Assembly: GCA_964036665.1 (NCBI GenBank)
Contig: OZ038529.1
Coordinates: forward strand, 6,432,501 to 6,496,500
Reading direction: 5' to 3'
DNA from: Gordius sp. MW1
Lineage: Eukaryota; Nematomorpha; Gordioida; Gordea; Gordiidae
DNA: 64,000 bases
The notes under the pieces are model-generated. The model did no database searches. It was given only the letters and a program-made list of their open reading frames with translations, and was not told the DNA's origin. The stretch's first letter is position 1, and each line of letters starts with the position of its first letter. A program made the translations under genes and the position numbers. Below are positions 21,339 to 33,122 of this stretch, piece by piece.

Positions 21339-24091
21339 CCTTTTTTAAATGATATGAACATTAGCTATAGTTGTTCCATTAGATCTTTGTTACATAAGCC
21401 TATACAAATTAGACTTATGCATGACGCTTAAATGCTGGTAAATCCATTGTCTTTTTGTATTTTAAAGGAAGGTTGTGTGGGTATTTTAATGTTTCAATTT
21501 CAACGGCTTATCGCAGCGGTTAACAATAAACTTACCGGCATTTCACGCAGACTTGTTTTTACCTTAAATGGTCAAAAGACCACTTCTGTAAAAACTAATA
21601 TTTGTTATTAGGGTGAGGGCCGATTGATTGATGAAAGGGTGAAGGAAGTGTGGAAATAGTAGCTACTATCATACACAACACTACCCCCACATCACATAGG
21701 GTATTTACATGCTTTTATATGCATAGAAACCAATGGGATAGGGAAGGGAGGGAGAATCCAAGTCTGGGGCGATTTTGTGATATAAAAATAGGGAGTAAGT
21801 GGAATTTTAAGATAAATTAAAATTAATCTGTGTGTAAATTTGTTTTTGTGTGAATTTCCTATATAACTGTTTTACCACCAAGAAATATTAATTTAAATTT
21901 GTCGATTTCTCTCTATACACCCCCAAAAAGGGCAAAAGCGCTCCTTTTGCAACTTTGAACTCAATTCCTCAAAAACCTGACGTATAGGGAAAAAAAGAAT
22001 ATATTCGTGTTTCACCACGAAAGACTTAATGTTAACAGTTTTCCGGTTTATTTCACAAAATCAGTATTTGAGTGTTATCAGTAACTTAGATACCACGCCA
22101 GCCATCGGCTCCGATGGGCATCCGCGACACCATTTAAGTGTAACAACATTTTAACCAGGCTCATAAAATGCAAGACCGCCTGCCATAATCACCTGAGAGC
22201 CATGAACTCCACCACCCTTAACCTTGGATCTGACTAGGATGGGATAACCTATTATCTAAATACATGCGACGTTCCGGTAACCAACCAGTTATTCATCTCA
22301 AGCGCAAACAGCAAAAATATTTGTCCATCTAGGAAATCCGACCTTATAAATTTTGCTTATAGGAGATACGGCGTATAGCCAAACAGGTCAATACGGGCAA
22401 TAAGCTTTAATAAATGCTAACCTGGGTTTAGCGTGCGCGCAGGCAAGAGAGGGGAGAGTAGGTTAGAGGGGTAGTGCAGTGTAATGACAACATGAGCTTG
22501 AAAGGATTTTTCGCAATATAATTAATCCTTGATTTAATAGAAATATATTAATGCACAAGTTAATAAGCCCAATCATAAATGGGATCCGATAGTACACATG
22601 CCGATGAGGCGATGACTTGTATGCGAATCGTTGACTATTTAGAGATAAAATGCAATATTATTTGAATAAAAACTATAAAATCAGGTGAATTTTTAAAAAT
22701 GGTAAGACATAATATGCTGCTTATAATTACAAGCTCTAGGAAATTGAAAAATACCTTAAAGAATATGTTTCAAGGTAATTATAATAATTTTATCAAATAT
22801 AATCTTAAGTGTGCCTGGTATATGCGGTATATCTTATCATGATTTTGATGGTGGATTAATTTTGCAAGGTAATGCATATTGTTTTTTAATATTATAAATG
22901 TATTTTTGATATTGTTGATGTAGCCTTTAACGAAAATTCCGAAGAAATACAGACACCAGAGTTTTTAAACGTTTTTAACCTTACGGTTCAGCAAATAAGT
23001 AAAGTAGGCTTGGGGGAAATAAAGAAATTGATTAGTGTCTATAATAAGCTCCAAGTAAATTAACCTTACTTAAATCGCAAAATTTAAGGTTATTCAATTT
23101 AATAAAGATACTATTGTTTTGACAATCGTTGCATTAATTTCAGGAAATACTGGTAGATGAATAATTTTTTACATTGACATTTGATAGGTTACCTTGTCAC
23201 TTTAGATAAGGATCTATATGCAATCACCACAGCTTTACAAACACTAATAAAATAGTGCTAAGAAATTTTATTTATTTATCTATTATTATACCAATATATT
23301 ATAATATTATATCATAATTTTATTTTGTATATTAATATATTTTTCAATGACAATTAATTTTGCTGATAGTCTTATTAAAATAGTTGTTTATTAATGTCTA
23401 AAATTAAATGGCTTAGCAATTATAGCAAATTATTTTTGTTTCATTTTTCTAATAACAATTTGTTTAACACATTAGGGACTTTTTCTCAGCCTTAAAGGTT
23501 TTTTTATTCAATTAAAAAGCTTAGCTATTACATTTTCAACTATATATTCAATTATATAAACATAATTCTGAATTTTGATACATTGCTTTGCCTAAATTTG
23601 CATTTTGTCATATATGTTTACCCGCCACATCTTTATCGTGCAAAGTAAGCTTTAATATTGCTTGTCCAAGAGATTAAGTTCTAAGCAAAATATCAAAAAT
23701 TCTTATGTCTGCATTATGATACTATTATATTTTCTATGTTAATCAAACATTCAGATAATTTGTCTTTACTTTCCCCCCAAAACTTTTAAATTTCATGAAA
23801 AAATTGTAAAAAGAAGAAATTGTGTTAACCCTGGGGCATTTTTTACCCTTATGTTGGCACCCAAAATTATCTTTGGGATGCTATTTGAATGCTCTAATAA
23901 ATTAAAAATATGGCCAGTACAAAGTCTAAAAATGCTCAGTTTTCAATTTAAAATACTAAATTAGAAAGAATTTTTTTAGCCTTATAACTACTATAAGCAC
24001 ACCTTTAGCTTCTTTAGGTGGTAAAGTTAAAATTTATTGGCCAATCAAGCCACATGCTTACAATTTAATCGTTTCAAAAAATACGGGAACC
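21339..24091. other. Intergenic sequence with a GC-richer block
   Basis: Mostly AT-rich with no recognisable gene. Positions about 22080-22400 are clearly GC-richer and include the palindrome CCATCGGCTCCGATGG (about 22103-22118). All six frames there are broken and no family was recognised. It could be an old repeat or a non-coding RNA remnant. Confidence 0.4.
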
Positions 24092-24283
24092 GGTCAAAGG
24101 AGCACAGAAATAGAAGCGAAACTCGTCATGATTGCTCAGGATGAATTTAACATATTGTCTTAGCACAAAATATTTTATATTAACATGTCCTAGTGAAATC
24201 ATAACAAGTAAATATATGGGTTAGGGTAAGGGTTTGGGTTATAATAACAAAGTGTGCTCCTTTCCTGATGAGCTCCTTTGACC
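24092..24283. repeat. Small inverted-repeat element
   Basis: GGTCAAAGGAGCAC at the left faces GAGCTCCTTTGACC at the right. The interior has a second partial inverted pair and a GGGTTAGGGTAAGGG stretch like the core of the MITE at 332-629. No target duplication is evident. Confidence 0.5.
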
Positions 24284-25165
24284 CCCACTCAAAATACGAT
24301 TGCTTTATCAGATACAGATTTATATCTTGTCTGCGATATTGCAGCACATAATTGTCCTCTTAACCTAGTAAATCATGTGTAGGTTTCAAATTTTTACCTA
24401 TGGTAGACTTCTATACGATCTTCAGTGTTATTTTTAAACAAAAGTCGTTACTAACATATTTTTATTTTTCCATATATAGCAACTTTTCCCCAAATTATGT
24501 TGGTGCATCTACGTTATAATTGATTCCTTTTTTTATCTTTAACAACTTCCCTCTATCATATCTGTAAGGCTCAATAATTTAATAACCGAGTCATTAAATT
24601 TAAAATGAGTGCCAAGCCAAAGAGCAAGTTGATTTATAAAAAAATTAAAAATCCCCTTTTAAAGTATTATTAGTCTATGGTGCACATAAAACTTATACAA
24701 TTGACATTTGGTGTTCAAAGTTCAAACCTTGCTTTTATTAATTTTTTTAAAGTACCTTGGCAAAAATGTAAAAATTACTGAATAACATTGGAATAAAAAA
24801 ATGAGAAATATATATTATTCTTTAGCACATTTGAATATTCTATCAAGCGAAAATTTAATTAAATGCGGGGCACAATACGTTCCTAAACGAATTTAAAAGC
24901 GTTAACATTTTGTGTTGCAAGCCACCTTAACTACCTTGATTTAGAGGCCTGCATTGGGCGGTGTAAAAATGCAAAATACCTTCTGGCACGGGTTTAAAAA
25001 TATAATTAAGTAAACTATGGAGATTAAGACGTGACCATATGTAAATGCTCTGATTAACAGAATTTTTTTAAAATATTAACCGTAACTCGAGTATATTTAC
25101 TTCGCCGAAAAGGCTAGCTAATAAGCTTGTATTACCATAATTTTAGGTCATAGTTATAAATGACG
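24284..25165. other. AT-rich intergenic sequence
   Basis: Nothing with coding or RNA features was recognised. Confidence 0.4.
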
Positions 25166-25173
25166 ATCTAGAT

Positions 25174-26124
25174 CAGGAGTAGGCAACGCGGCGTCCGCGG
25201 GCGCCCCCGATCGATTTTTAATGCGCCCTCGCTGGACTAATGTAAATGTATGATATGAGCGTTTCTAATAACACGCACGTATTTTTTGTTAGTGTGTGAT
25301 CGTATTTCGAAAGACCACCCGTAGACCGTGCATTTAAAACTACCAAGTATAATCCAAAATAATTCTTTTCTTTCAAAACCCTTCATGGATAAATGTAAAA
25401 GAAAAAGAACATATTATTTTAACGATGAATGGGAACATCTATATTGTTTCGTTGATTACAAAGGAAACAGATCCCCCAAAACTAAATACTCACCCAGCTT
25501 TATTTTACGCCAAAAAATCGGCATTTTGATAGCTAAATATAATTACAAATCTTTATCTGACACATGGCCTGTGTTGGCTATTGACGAATGTGATGAATAA
25601 TTTTTTTTTTATTTATAACATTATTTTATGCTCGTTTATTGTATATTTCATGTATCATTTTTACCTAATAAAAGCATTTTAACAAAAAAAAAAAAAATAA
25701 TAGTGATGCGATTCCCAAGAAAAGTAATATTGAACCACATTTTAAGACCGTTCATACAAATTTTGATAGTGACTATCCAATGAACTCTGAAATTAGTAGA
25801 AAATAATTATTTCTTTAAAATCTTCAAGAACTAACCAGCAAAGTTTTTTTACTAAACCACTGCTGACTCACATTAAAATAATTGTTTAAGGACCGGGAAC
25901 TATAAATATATCCCCAATTATAAGAAATTAGCTGAAAATATGGACACCCAAGTTTCACACTGAATTATATGTATCATTATGTATGACACCAACAAAATAA
26001 AGTTATAAAAAATCTGTTTTTTTGATGCCTATTTATACCTGTTGATTATCTGTAAAATATGCGCCCTCGGTGATTTTCAAATTTAGTATTGCGCCCTTAA
26101 GGACAAACAGGTTGCCGACCCCTG
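25174..26124. mobile_element. hAT element, CAGGGGTCGGCAA-type ends
   Basis: The tips CAGGAGTAGGCAACGCGGCG and AACAGGTTGCCGACCCCTG are of the well-known Charlie/Zaphod-like hAT type. A perfect 8-bp duplication ATCTAGAT flanks it (25166-25173 and 26125-26132). At 951 bp it is too short for a full transposase but keeps one 90-codon frame and an AATAAA about 60 bases after that frame. Confidence 0.92.
25328..25600 (+). pseudogene. Short ORF within the hAT element
   Basis: The 90-codon frame begins MHLKLPSIIQ and contains KRKRTYYFNDEWEHLYCFVD. That resembles the KRKxxxxNxEWExxYFF start of hAT/ZBED transposases of the GTF2IRD2/EPM2AIP1 type. The following CxxC zinc finger and all catalytic segments are missing, and the C-terminal half (SPKTKYSPSFILRQKIGILI) is unassigned. 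It is most likely a deletion product that joins the ends of a former transposase. Confidence 0.45.
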
Positions 26125-26132
26125 ATCTAGAT

Positions 26133-27360
26133 CATTGTATCTATATGGGTTAACGTCGATTTTATGGACATACATAATTATAGCTTCGACATTTTAAAAT
26201 TAGTATATTAGAATAAAAGCAAAGTTAAATGAGCAAATTCTTGCAAAAGTTGTTTTATTTTCAGGCTTTGCTAAAATTTAAAGAAAAATCCCCAGGAAAC
26301 ATCGTCCACTTCTTATGTATCTTAAAAGAAAAATATTTTCAGAAAAGTGAAAACTTTAGCTAGGGCGGGGATAAATTATTAAATTTTTTAAATGAATTAA
26401 GAGTATTTATAGTTGCATAAAAAACTAAGTAACCTATAAAATCGTTAAAGTTTATATCTGTTTTTTTTTGACAAAAAGCTATCACTAATTTCCTTTTTTT
26501 CGATTGAGCGTCTTCCCCACAAGATTACCTGGCCCTCTCACACCTAATAAAATAGCAATTTCCTAAATTATAGGGGTAGTCCTCTTTGACATCTTCTAGA
26601 TAAATATCTTAGCTAATCCTTCATTTGCAGAAAAAGGATTTAAACATGCAACAGGGGATTAGACTAGCATATAACATCACCACTTAAATAATGGATAAAA
26701 CGTATAAGAAACAGTGTTGACGAACATGTTTTTTTAATTAGGGGAATCTTAAGCTAATTATATAATTTAGATCTAAACCTGAATTTGCCAAGAGCCAAAA
26801 AACTAGATCCATTGAAGTTTATTTAAATTAATCATTTAATCTACTTGATCGAATCCGTCATTAGACAAGTTAATGAACGGTGTAAAAATACAAGTTCTAA
26901 CTAACCTGAAATCTTGTTTCCGCAAGTTCCCTCAATTATTGTGCTAAAAAGTCAGGAAATTTTTTAGCTGCATTTTTTGAAGTGATTCAAACGGCACAAA
27001 CATCAACCAAAATAATATGGTTTACGATTTTGTCTCAAACTTAATAGACCAGTCGTCTCAAGAATGCTCTCGACATCCTAACAACTTACAAAATGTTATT
27101 AAAACCACTGTTTAATATAACCGCTACTTTTTGTCTTTTCGTAAGTACATGCATCACAGAATAAAATTTAGTCAGGAGATTGAAACTTATTAACCAGGAT
27201 GTCCATCGATAGATGTGCCATTATCAACAATTCATCTGGAATATTCTCACCTCGGGTGTAATTTTAGATTGAAAATCACTGGGCAAAAGAATTAACCTTG
27301 TCATAATAAATATTTTTTATTACGTTTTATATTTTTTCCACGGAAGGCATACCTTTTAAA
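26133..27360. other. AT-rich intergenic sequence
   Basis: No gene, RNA or well-bounded element was recognised. Confidence 0.4.
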
Positions 27361-27364
27361 GGTC

Positions 27365-27930
27365 AAATTTTCAAATTTTTGCCCGAACCGGGCTCTATCC
27401 AATTTTCTGGCTCGGGCCAGCTTTAACCCTTTAAAGAATCAGTTCTGCCTTGTCCGAATTATTGATGGTGCCCGACCTGCCCTGCCCGAAATTATGATTT
27501 TTTAAATATTTAGCTTTAATTTCGCATATTTTCGAAAAATCATTAAACTAAACTCGTTTGATAAATAAGACACGTGGTTAATAAATATGGGCGTAGCCAG
27601 GAGATGGTAGGGAGGGGCGACTGCTCCCCTCTAAATCCAAAATTCTTTAAATTTATTATTATGGCTAAACTTTTAAGAAATTTCAATTTTGCTTTTCCCC
27701 AAATCATTATTGCCCCCACTTTAATTCCAATTCTGACTACGCCCATACTTCTAAATATTCTACAATCAAAAAAGGTGACAAAATAATACATAAAACCATA
27801 TAATACACATGTTTGGCCGTAATAACTCGAATATTGTTATGGTGCCTGCACGGGCCTGGATCTAATTTTATGGCGTGGCCCGGCCCGTAGGCCCAATTGG
27901 CCTGACTTTTCTAATCCTTGATCTTTTAAA
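27365..27930. repeat. CGGGCC-rich repeat fragment, split by a MITE
   Basis: Left (27380-27495) and right (27840-27905) parts are dense in CCCGACC, GGCCCGGCCCG and ACGGGCC motifs. These are like the subterminal repeats of the hAT at 53813-54966. The tips are not clear and no target duplication was found. A GGGCGTAGCCAG MITE lies in the middle. Confidence 0.5.
27587..27746. mobile_element. GGGCGTAGCCAG-type MITE
   Basis: The ends are ATGGGCGTAGCCAG and TGACTACGCCCAT, with the family interior (GGGAGGGGCGACTGC and CAAATCATTATTGCCCCC). It inserted into the CGGGCC-rich repeat. Confidence 0.78.
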
Positions 27931-29731
27931 TTAACCCCCCCCCCCCGAGAAAATTTTAACTACGCACCTGTCTGACATCGTCTAAACATTTGTTAAAATG
28001 GCCAAAATAATTTTGAAAGATCTATCCATTTGACTTCGGTATTATTTATAGCGCAGTTAGGGTAGGGCTATGAATTAACAATCCTTAGATCCAAAATCTG
28101 GTATTTTCGCGTCACCCCAAAGCCAAATCGCTTACCGATACAAGAAAATTTATTAATTAGTCACAATTTATATATGTTAAGTGATAAATAATAGTAAAAG
28201 CTATTTTGAAATATATTTTCTCAGATCATTTTCGCACTTAAGTATAATGACGATAAAAACCCATGGGCAATTAAATCTTAATTTTTTTTTTGATTTAGAG
28301 ATGCTGCCCAGTTATAAAAAAATCCACCAACTTTTTTAACAAGAGGCCTAGTTAGGGTTGAAATTCTTGGCCCTTTCGGCCACCTCGAAAAAAAACTTGG
28401 CCCCTTCGGCCCTCCCCCCAAACTAAAATTCCTAAGTCTATCTGGAAAATTTTATTAAATATAAAAATAATTAAAATATATTTATTAATTTTTAGATTAA
28501 ATTAGCTGACTTTTTTCAATTAATTGATTTTTGTTTTTTACTTCATATTCCAATTACACGCAATAAAAATAATTAGCTTCATAATATCTTCAATCAAAAA
28601 GTAATGCGCATAATATTTAAAATTTTGATGTCTCTTTTATTACTGAGACGAGGTCAAAAGAAAATATTAAGTGCTTTTATTCATTTATTATAAATTAATT
28701 GTAAAAAAACTGAAAGAATCAATTTATCGAATGGTAATTCGAGTTAGAGCCGTCCTAGCACGATCCGAGCCTGAAGTGCCTTTTTTATTTTAGCCTCAAC
28801 CGAGTCCCGACAGTATAAATTGCGATTTTTAAGGCAAATTTTTTATTACAAATTGATTTTTCTTTATATATGAAAATTAAAATTTAAATTAATTGCTGAT
28901 TGTAAATAATTTAGATCAAAAAGCAGTAAAATTTTATAGTGGAAAAAGGGTTTTTGGGGTTTGTTGTAGGCTTGACAAAATTTTGTATTTTGCACATAAT
29001 TTTTTTTTGATAATATGTATAAACTATTTTGGGTTTTATCTTATGAAGGGATATTTGTCTATAAGAACCCTCTAATTATGTAAAATTGGGGTGCGACTAG
29101 TCGGAGAGGGGCTAGATTTAGCTTTTTCTCATTGTATCTTACATAATAAAGACAAATGACAAAATTTAAAAAATAAATTTTTTAATAATTAAACTTATTG
29201 CAATTTGAAGAGAAATAGACTACATTAATAAACTATAAAAAAAATTTTTATTGCAGAATCTGCTTTTAAGTCAGATTGTAACTCCCTTTTTTTATTTGTA
29301 TTTTGTAAAATTAAATCATATGTTATTTACATTCTCTATCTTTTTTATAATAAAACAATCCTTGTATTGATTTGACTTGGGCCCACACTAAAAAAGAAGT
29401 GAAAAAGTAAGGGCTATTCTATCCCTTAAACAGGACTATGACTAGCCTAGTTTTGAAATTTTTAGGATTTCTGATTTTTAAAAACTCAATTTATGAAAAA
29501 CTATAAGCTTGTTTTCTCAATTTTCTTTCTATATTAAAAATAGACAATAAAAATATATTCCAATAAAAAGTAAACATTTTTTTATTATTTTTAAACTTGA
29601 TCTAATTTTTTATGTCTATTTAGTCCCCGTCCCCTATTTTTATTTAAAAACGCCGGAAAAAATAATTTAAAATAATGAGCAGACAATAATAATTAACAAG
29701 GGACGCTGTAGGATTGTTATTTTAAATAGAA
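27931..29731. other. AT-rich intergenic sequence with transposon scraps
   Basis: A C run followed by AACTACGCACCTG near 27933-27971 looks like the end of a GCGCGTAGCC-type element. CCCTTTCGGCC and CCCCTTCGGCC occur at about 28371-28410. No gene was recognised. Confidence 0.4.
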
Positions 29732-31249
29732 CTAGCTGTGCCCGGCCAAGCGTTGCTTTGGCTCAGTCCTTAAGTGGTTAATTAAGTATAAGCTATTAAT
29801 AAGACTTATCTAAAATGGGGTCATATATGAAATAATTTATAATGTGAAAGGTCCGAATGATTTTATGAACCCACTATTTTTAGTATATATTTATATAATA
29901 AGACAAACCAAATGCAAATTCTGTTTTAGTCATCAAATCCGTTTTTGAAAAAATTGCTTATTAATGCTGTTACTTATTATGCAATAATACCATTATTTTA
30001 TTTTTCTAGTTAGCTGATTTATTTGAAATACAATTTTCTTTAATATAATAAAATAATTAATTGAAGGATGGATAATTATTAAAAATATGCTTCTATGATC
30101 GACCACGTGATAATAATGACAAAAACTGCATATTTAAATTTTATTTATTTAATTTAAATAGTCTGTTAAACCCCAATAATTTTAACCGTATACTGTAACA
30201 TTTTTATTATACTTTTAAATATCTAATTCGAGAAAACTTCAGCTTTGTATGTATGACGTCATTATTGTATATGCTGCTATAAATGAAACTGGACGGGAAA
30301 TGTCAGATATTTTTAAAACAAAAAGGTATTTTAGGAATCTGAAAAAGTATTTTACCCCTGGCCTATCTGGGCATCTACGGCTAAATTTTCGCTCGAATCG
30401 GATCTGAAGTTTCAGAATTTAGCCCTTTTTTAAAACCAAAAGGCCGAGAAATGTCCGATATTTTTAAAATAGCAATATGAAAAAGCTATTTTACACCTGG
30501 CCGCCCTGAGAACCTACGGGTAAAGTTTCGCGCGAATCGGGCCGGTAGTTTCAGAATTTATTCTCATTTAAATATCTCATTTAATAAAAATTAATGATAG
30601 ATAAATAATGACATTTATATATAAATAGCATTTATTCAGAATAATCAACGTTGGACTATTTTATATTACATTTAAATTATATATACTTTCATCTTTCTCA
30701 TTGAAAATATCTCATTTAATGATAATGAGAAAAATTCATCTTCTTCACCTATATATTTTCTCAAATAATCTATAATTTTATTTATTTCAGGTTAATTTAT
30801 AAATATTATGTTGTCACCGTTAAGAAAAGATGACGTTTAAGAAATTTAATTCATAAACTTTATGTTGTCTTGTCACCGTTAAGAAAAGATGACGTTTAAG
30901 AAATTTAATTCATAAATTTTGTGTTGTCACTGTTAAGAAAAGATTACGTTTTACAAACTACTATAAGTGATACACTTTTACTACAGAACTGCCTGTATAT
31001 TGAAATTTTCAACGAACGCGAGGAGGTGCGTTTGATTGACATTTTATTGAACGTCAAAACGCATAAAACCCAATATCTCGAAAACTAAAAGGAATTTTAC
31101 GATTCTGAAAAAGCTATTTTACCCCTGCCCGCCCTGGGAACCTACGGGTAAAGTTTCGCGCGAATCGGGCTGGTAGTTTCAGAATTTAGCCCTTACATAC
31201 ATATATATATACATACATATATACATACACTTTACTTTATATATATAGA
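29732..31249 (-). mobile_element. Non-autonomous Helitron
   Basis: Read on the - strand it starts TCTATATATATAAAGTAAAG and ends CAACGCTTGGCCGGGCACAG followed by CTAG, the canonical Helitron start and end. The flanking host bases are A on the left (29731) and T on the right (31250), as expected for insertion between A and T without duplication. The interior has three copies of a block containing AAAGTTTCGCGCGAATCGG and a tandem of about 65-bp units around TGACGTTTAAGAAATTT (30786-30960). It has no helicase coding. Confidence 0.9.
30786..30960. repeat. Tandem repeat within the Helitron
   Basis: Nearly three units of about 60-65 bp contain GTCACCGTTAAGAAAAGATG and AAGAAATTTAATTCATAAA. The first two are almost identical and the third is diverged. 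Confidence 0.8.
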
Positions 31250-31250
31250 T

Positions 31251-32110
31251 TGCCATGGTAATATAATTTCGGCTCGAAAAACTCAACCATAACCCACATA
31301 ATTTCTGATTTGTTATGGTTGCGATGCAAAAACTATTGTTTTTGTTAAATTGTCTAAGTTCACTTCTAAACAAAATAATTTTATTCATTACACCGGTTCT
31401 ATCTTGAACTTTTTAAATCCATTTTACAAACTTAGCTGACCTTAATTAATTTTAAATAGCCTTAATATAGCGTTTTTACATATTGCCGTTGTTTTTTTGC
31501 GATAAATTGGGCCTGATTAAGGACTAGGTCTTTGGTAAACGATAGGTAGACCTAAGCTGATTGGACATATAGTTTTGATAAGATTTGAGAAGGTAGGAGC
31601 TCAAGCGAATTTGGATTATGGATAGTAGAAGTGTTGTAAAATCTAAGTTTTGTTTGGTCAACTTTTGGTTTAGTAGACTAAACATATACAGGCCAAAGGT
31701 TAGACCAAAAAACCTTTGGTCAATTTAATGCGACTTATAAAAGCAGACAAAAAACCTTTGGTTTGCGACTAAAAGCAAAGGTCTTTCAAGCAAAACCAAG
31801 CCGTCTTTACGACATTAATGAATAGGCATAACTGGAGAATATACATAAAATAGCAGTTGCATTTAGATTATCAACCGCCGTTTACCTCCTCCTCGCATGA
31901 ATTAATGTTCAGCCCCCCCCCCCCCCCCCAAGGGTGAAATTCTAGCTACGTCGCTGTAAACACTCAAAATTGTAAACGCAAAATTTAATTAAATGCCATA
32001 ACTGGCTTGAATAAAGATTAATATCAACATTTATTTCTTAAAAAATGTATACATATTTACTAGTAATTTACTTTTACTATATATATCATTTTATTAAAAA
32101 TTTTACCAAG
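31251..32110. other. AT-rich sequence upstream of the tRNA gene
   Basis: It contains AAAACCTTTGG and CCAAAGGTT motifs in both orientations (about 31640-31800), like the foldback at 48589, including a GTGTTGTAAAATC copy of its tip. A C run followed by AATTCTAGCTACGTCGCTG (about 31914-31955) looks like a MITE end. No gene was recognised. Confidence 0.4.
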
Positions 32111-32182
32111 TCCCAAGTGGTCTAGGGGTTAGGATTTCGCGTTCTCACCGCGACGGCCCGGGTTCGATTCCCGGCTTGGGAA
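32111..32182 (+). tRNA. tRNA-Glu (anticodon CTC)
   Basis: A 72-nt cloverleaf folds cleanly. The acceptor TCCCAAG pairs with CTTGGGA and A is the discriminator. The five-pair anticodon stem TCGCG/CGCGA closes the loop TTCTCAC with anticodon CTC at 32144-32146. The T arm GCCCGGGTTCGATTCCCGGC has a perfect B box. The A-box region GTGGTCTAGGGGTTAGG matches animal tRNA-Glu. There is no intron. Confidence 0.96.
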
Positions 32183-32184
32183 TA

Positions 32185-32190
32185 TTTTTT
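32185..32190 (+). terminator. Pol III terminator of tRNA-Glu
   Basis: Six T residues begin three bases after the tRNA 3' end, the standard RNA polymerase III stop. Confidence 0.85.
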
Positions 32191-32912
32191 CTTTATATTT
32201 TTTTTAGAACTATTCATTGCTTTTAACTTCGCAAACTATATTTTAATTTAAAAAAATTGCAAGGACAATCTTTACTTTAAAAACATTTTCTCAATTTTTT
32301 GAAACAACTAATTATTTCATCAGAAAAAATAGTTTTATACTTAGGAACTACATTTCAGAAAAATTTTTATTACCATACATGTGCCCGCTTTACTATTCCT
32401 TATATGGCAACTCTTAAATCTATGTATAGGAGTTCCTTTTCACCTTGTTTTAAAAAATCATGAGTTATCTCAAAATTGACTATTCGTTAATATTGGATGA
32501 TTTTCTTGCACCAACTTACATAAGTTAAGAATATGCCATTCTAGCAAATTATTTGTTTTGTGCCTTATTGATAACACAGGTCTAAAAAAACATCCCGCAA
32601 TCCGAACAAAAATTCTGATAGAGAATTTTGCGCTGAAAAATAATATGTTTTTTAATTTTTTTCTACAATTACCAGTTTTTTAGATATACGAGGTTGAAAG
32701 TGTCAGAAAACCACCCCTTTTAAGCCTTTTCGAGGCTATATTGCCATGGCATTTTTAATATTTAGTAAAAAATATAATACATTCATGTAGATTAAAGTTT
32801 AATCTATAAATCCATTCTTTTATTTTTTTATATCACCCTTATACTTAAATTTATAGGCGTTTGCTTAAACCCCTTTTCCTTATCAAAATTCGTCCCACGA
32901 TGTCTGGTAAAC
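32191..32912. other. AT-rich intergenic sequence
   Basis: No gene or bounded element was recognised. Confidence 0.4.
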
Positions 32913-33122
32913 GGAGTACATTAGAGTTCATACTGCTGCATACGCGATGTTTACTAGCACATATCTCTCTCTCCCTTCACCTACTCTCCTCTTTTTCTCC
33001 TTCACTCCCGCCCCCTTCACGTGCGCTTGGATAGATATGGGTGCGGGAGTGGAAGAGATGGAGAAATGGAGAGAGATGTGTTAGTAAACAGCGAGTGTGT
33101 AGTATATACTCTAATGTACTCC
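32913..33122. mobile_element. Palindromic MITE
   Basis: GGAGTACATTAGAGTTCATA at the left faces TATACTCTAATGTACTCC at the right. The arms extend inward through TGTTTACTAGCACAT / ATGTGTTAGTAAACA and TCTCTC / GAGAGA. The element is about 210 bp and folds almost end to end. No clear target duplication was seen. Confidence 0.75.
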
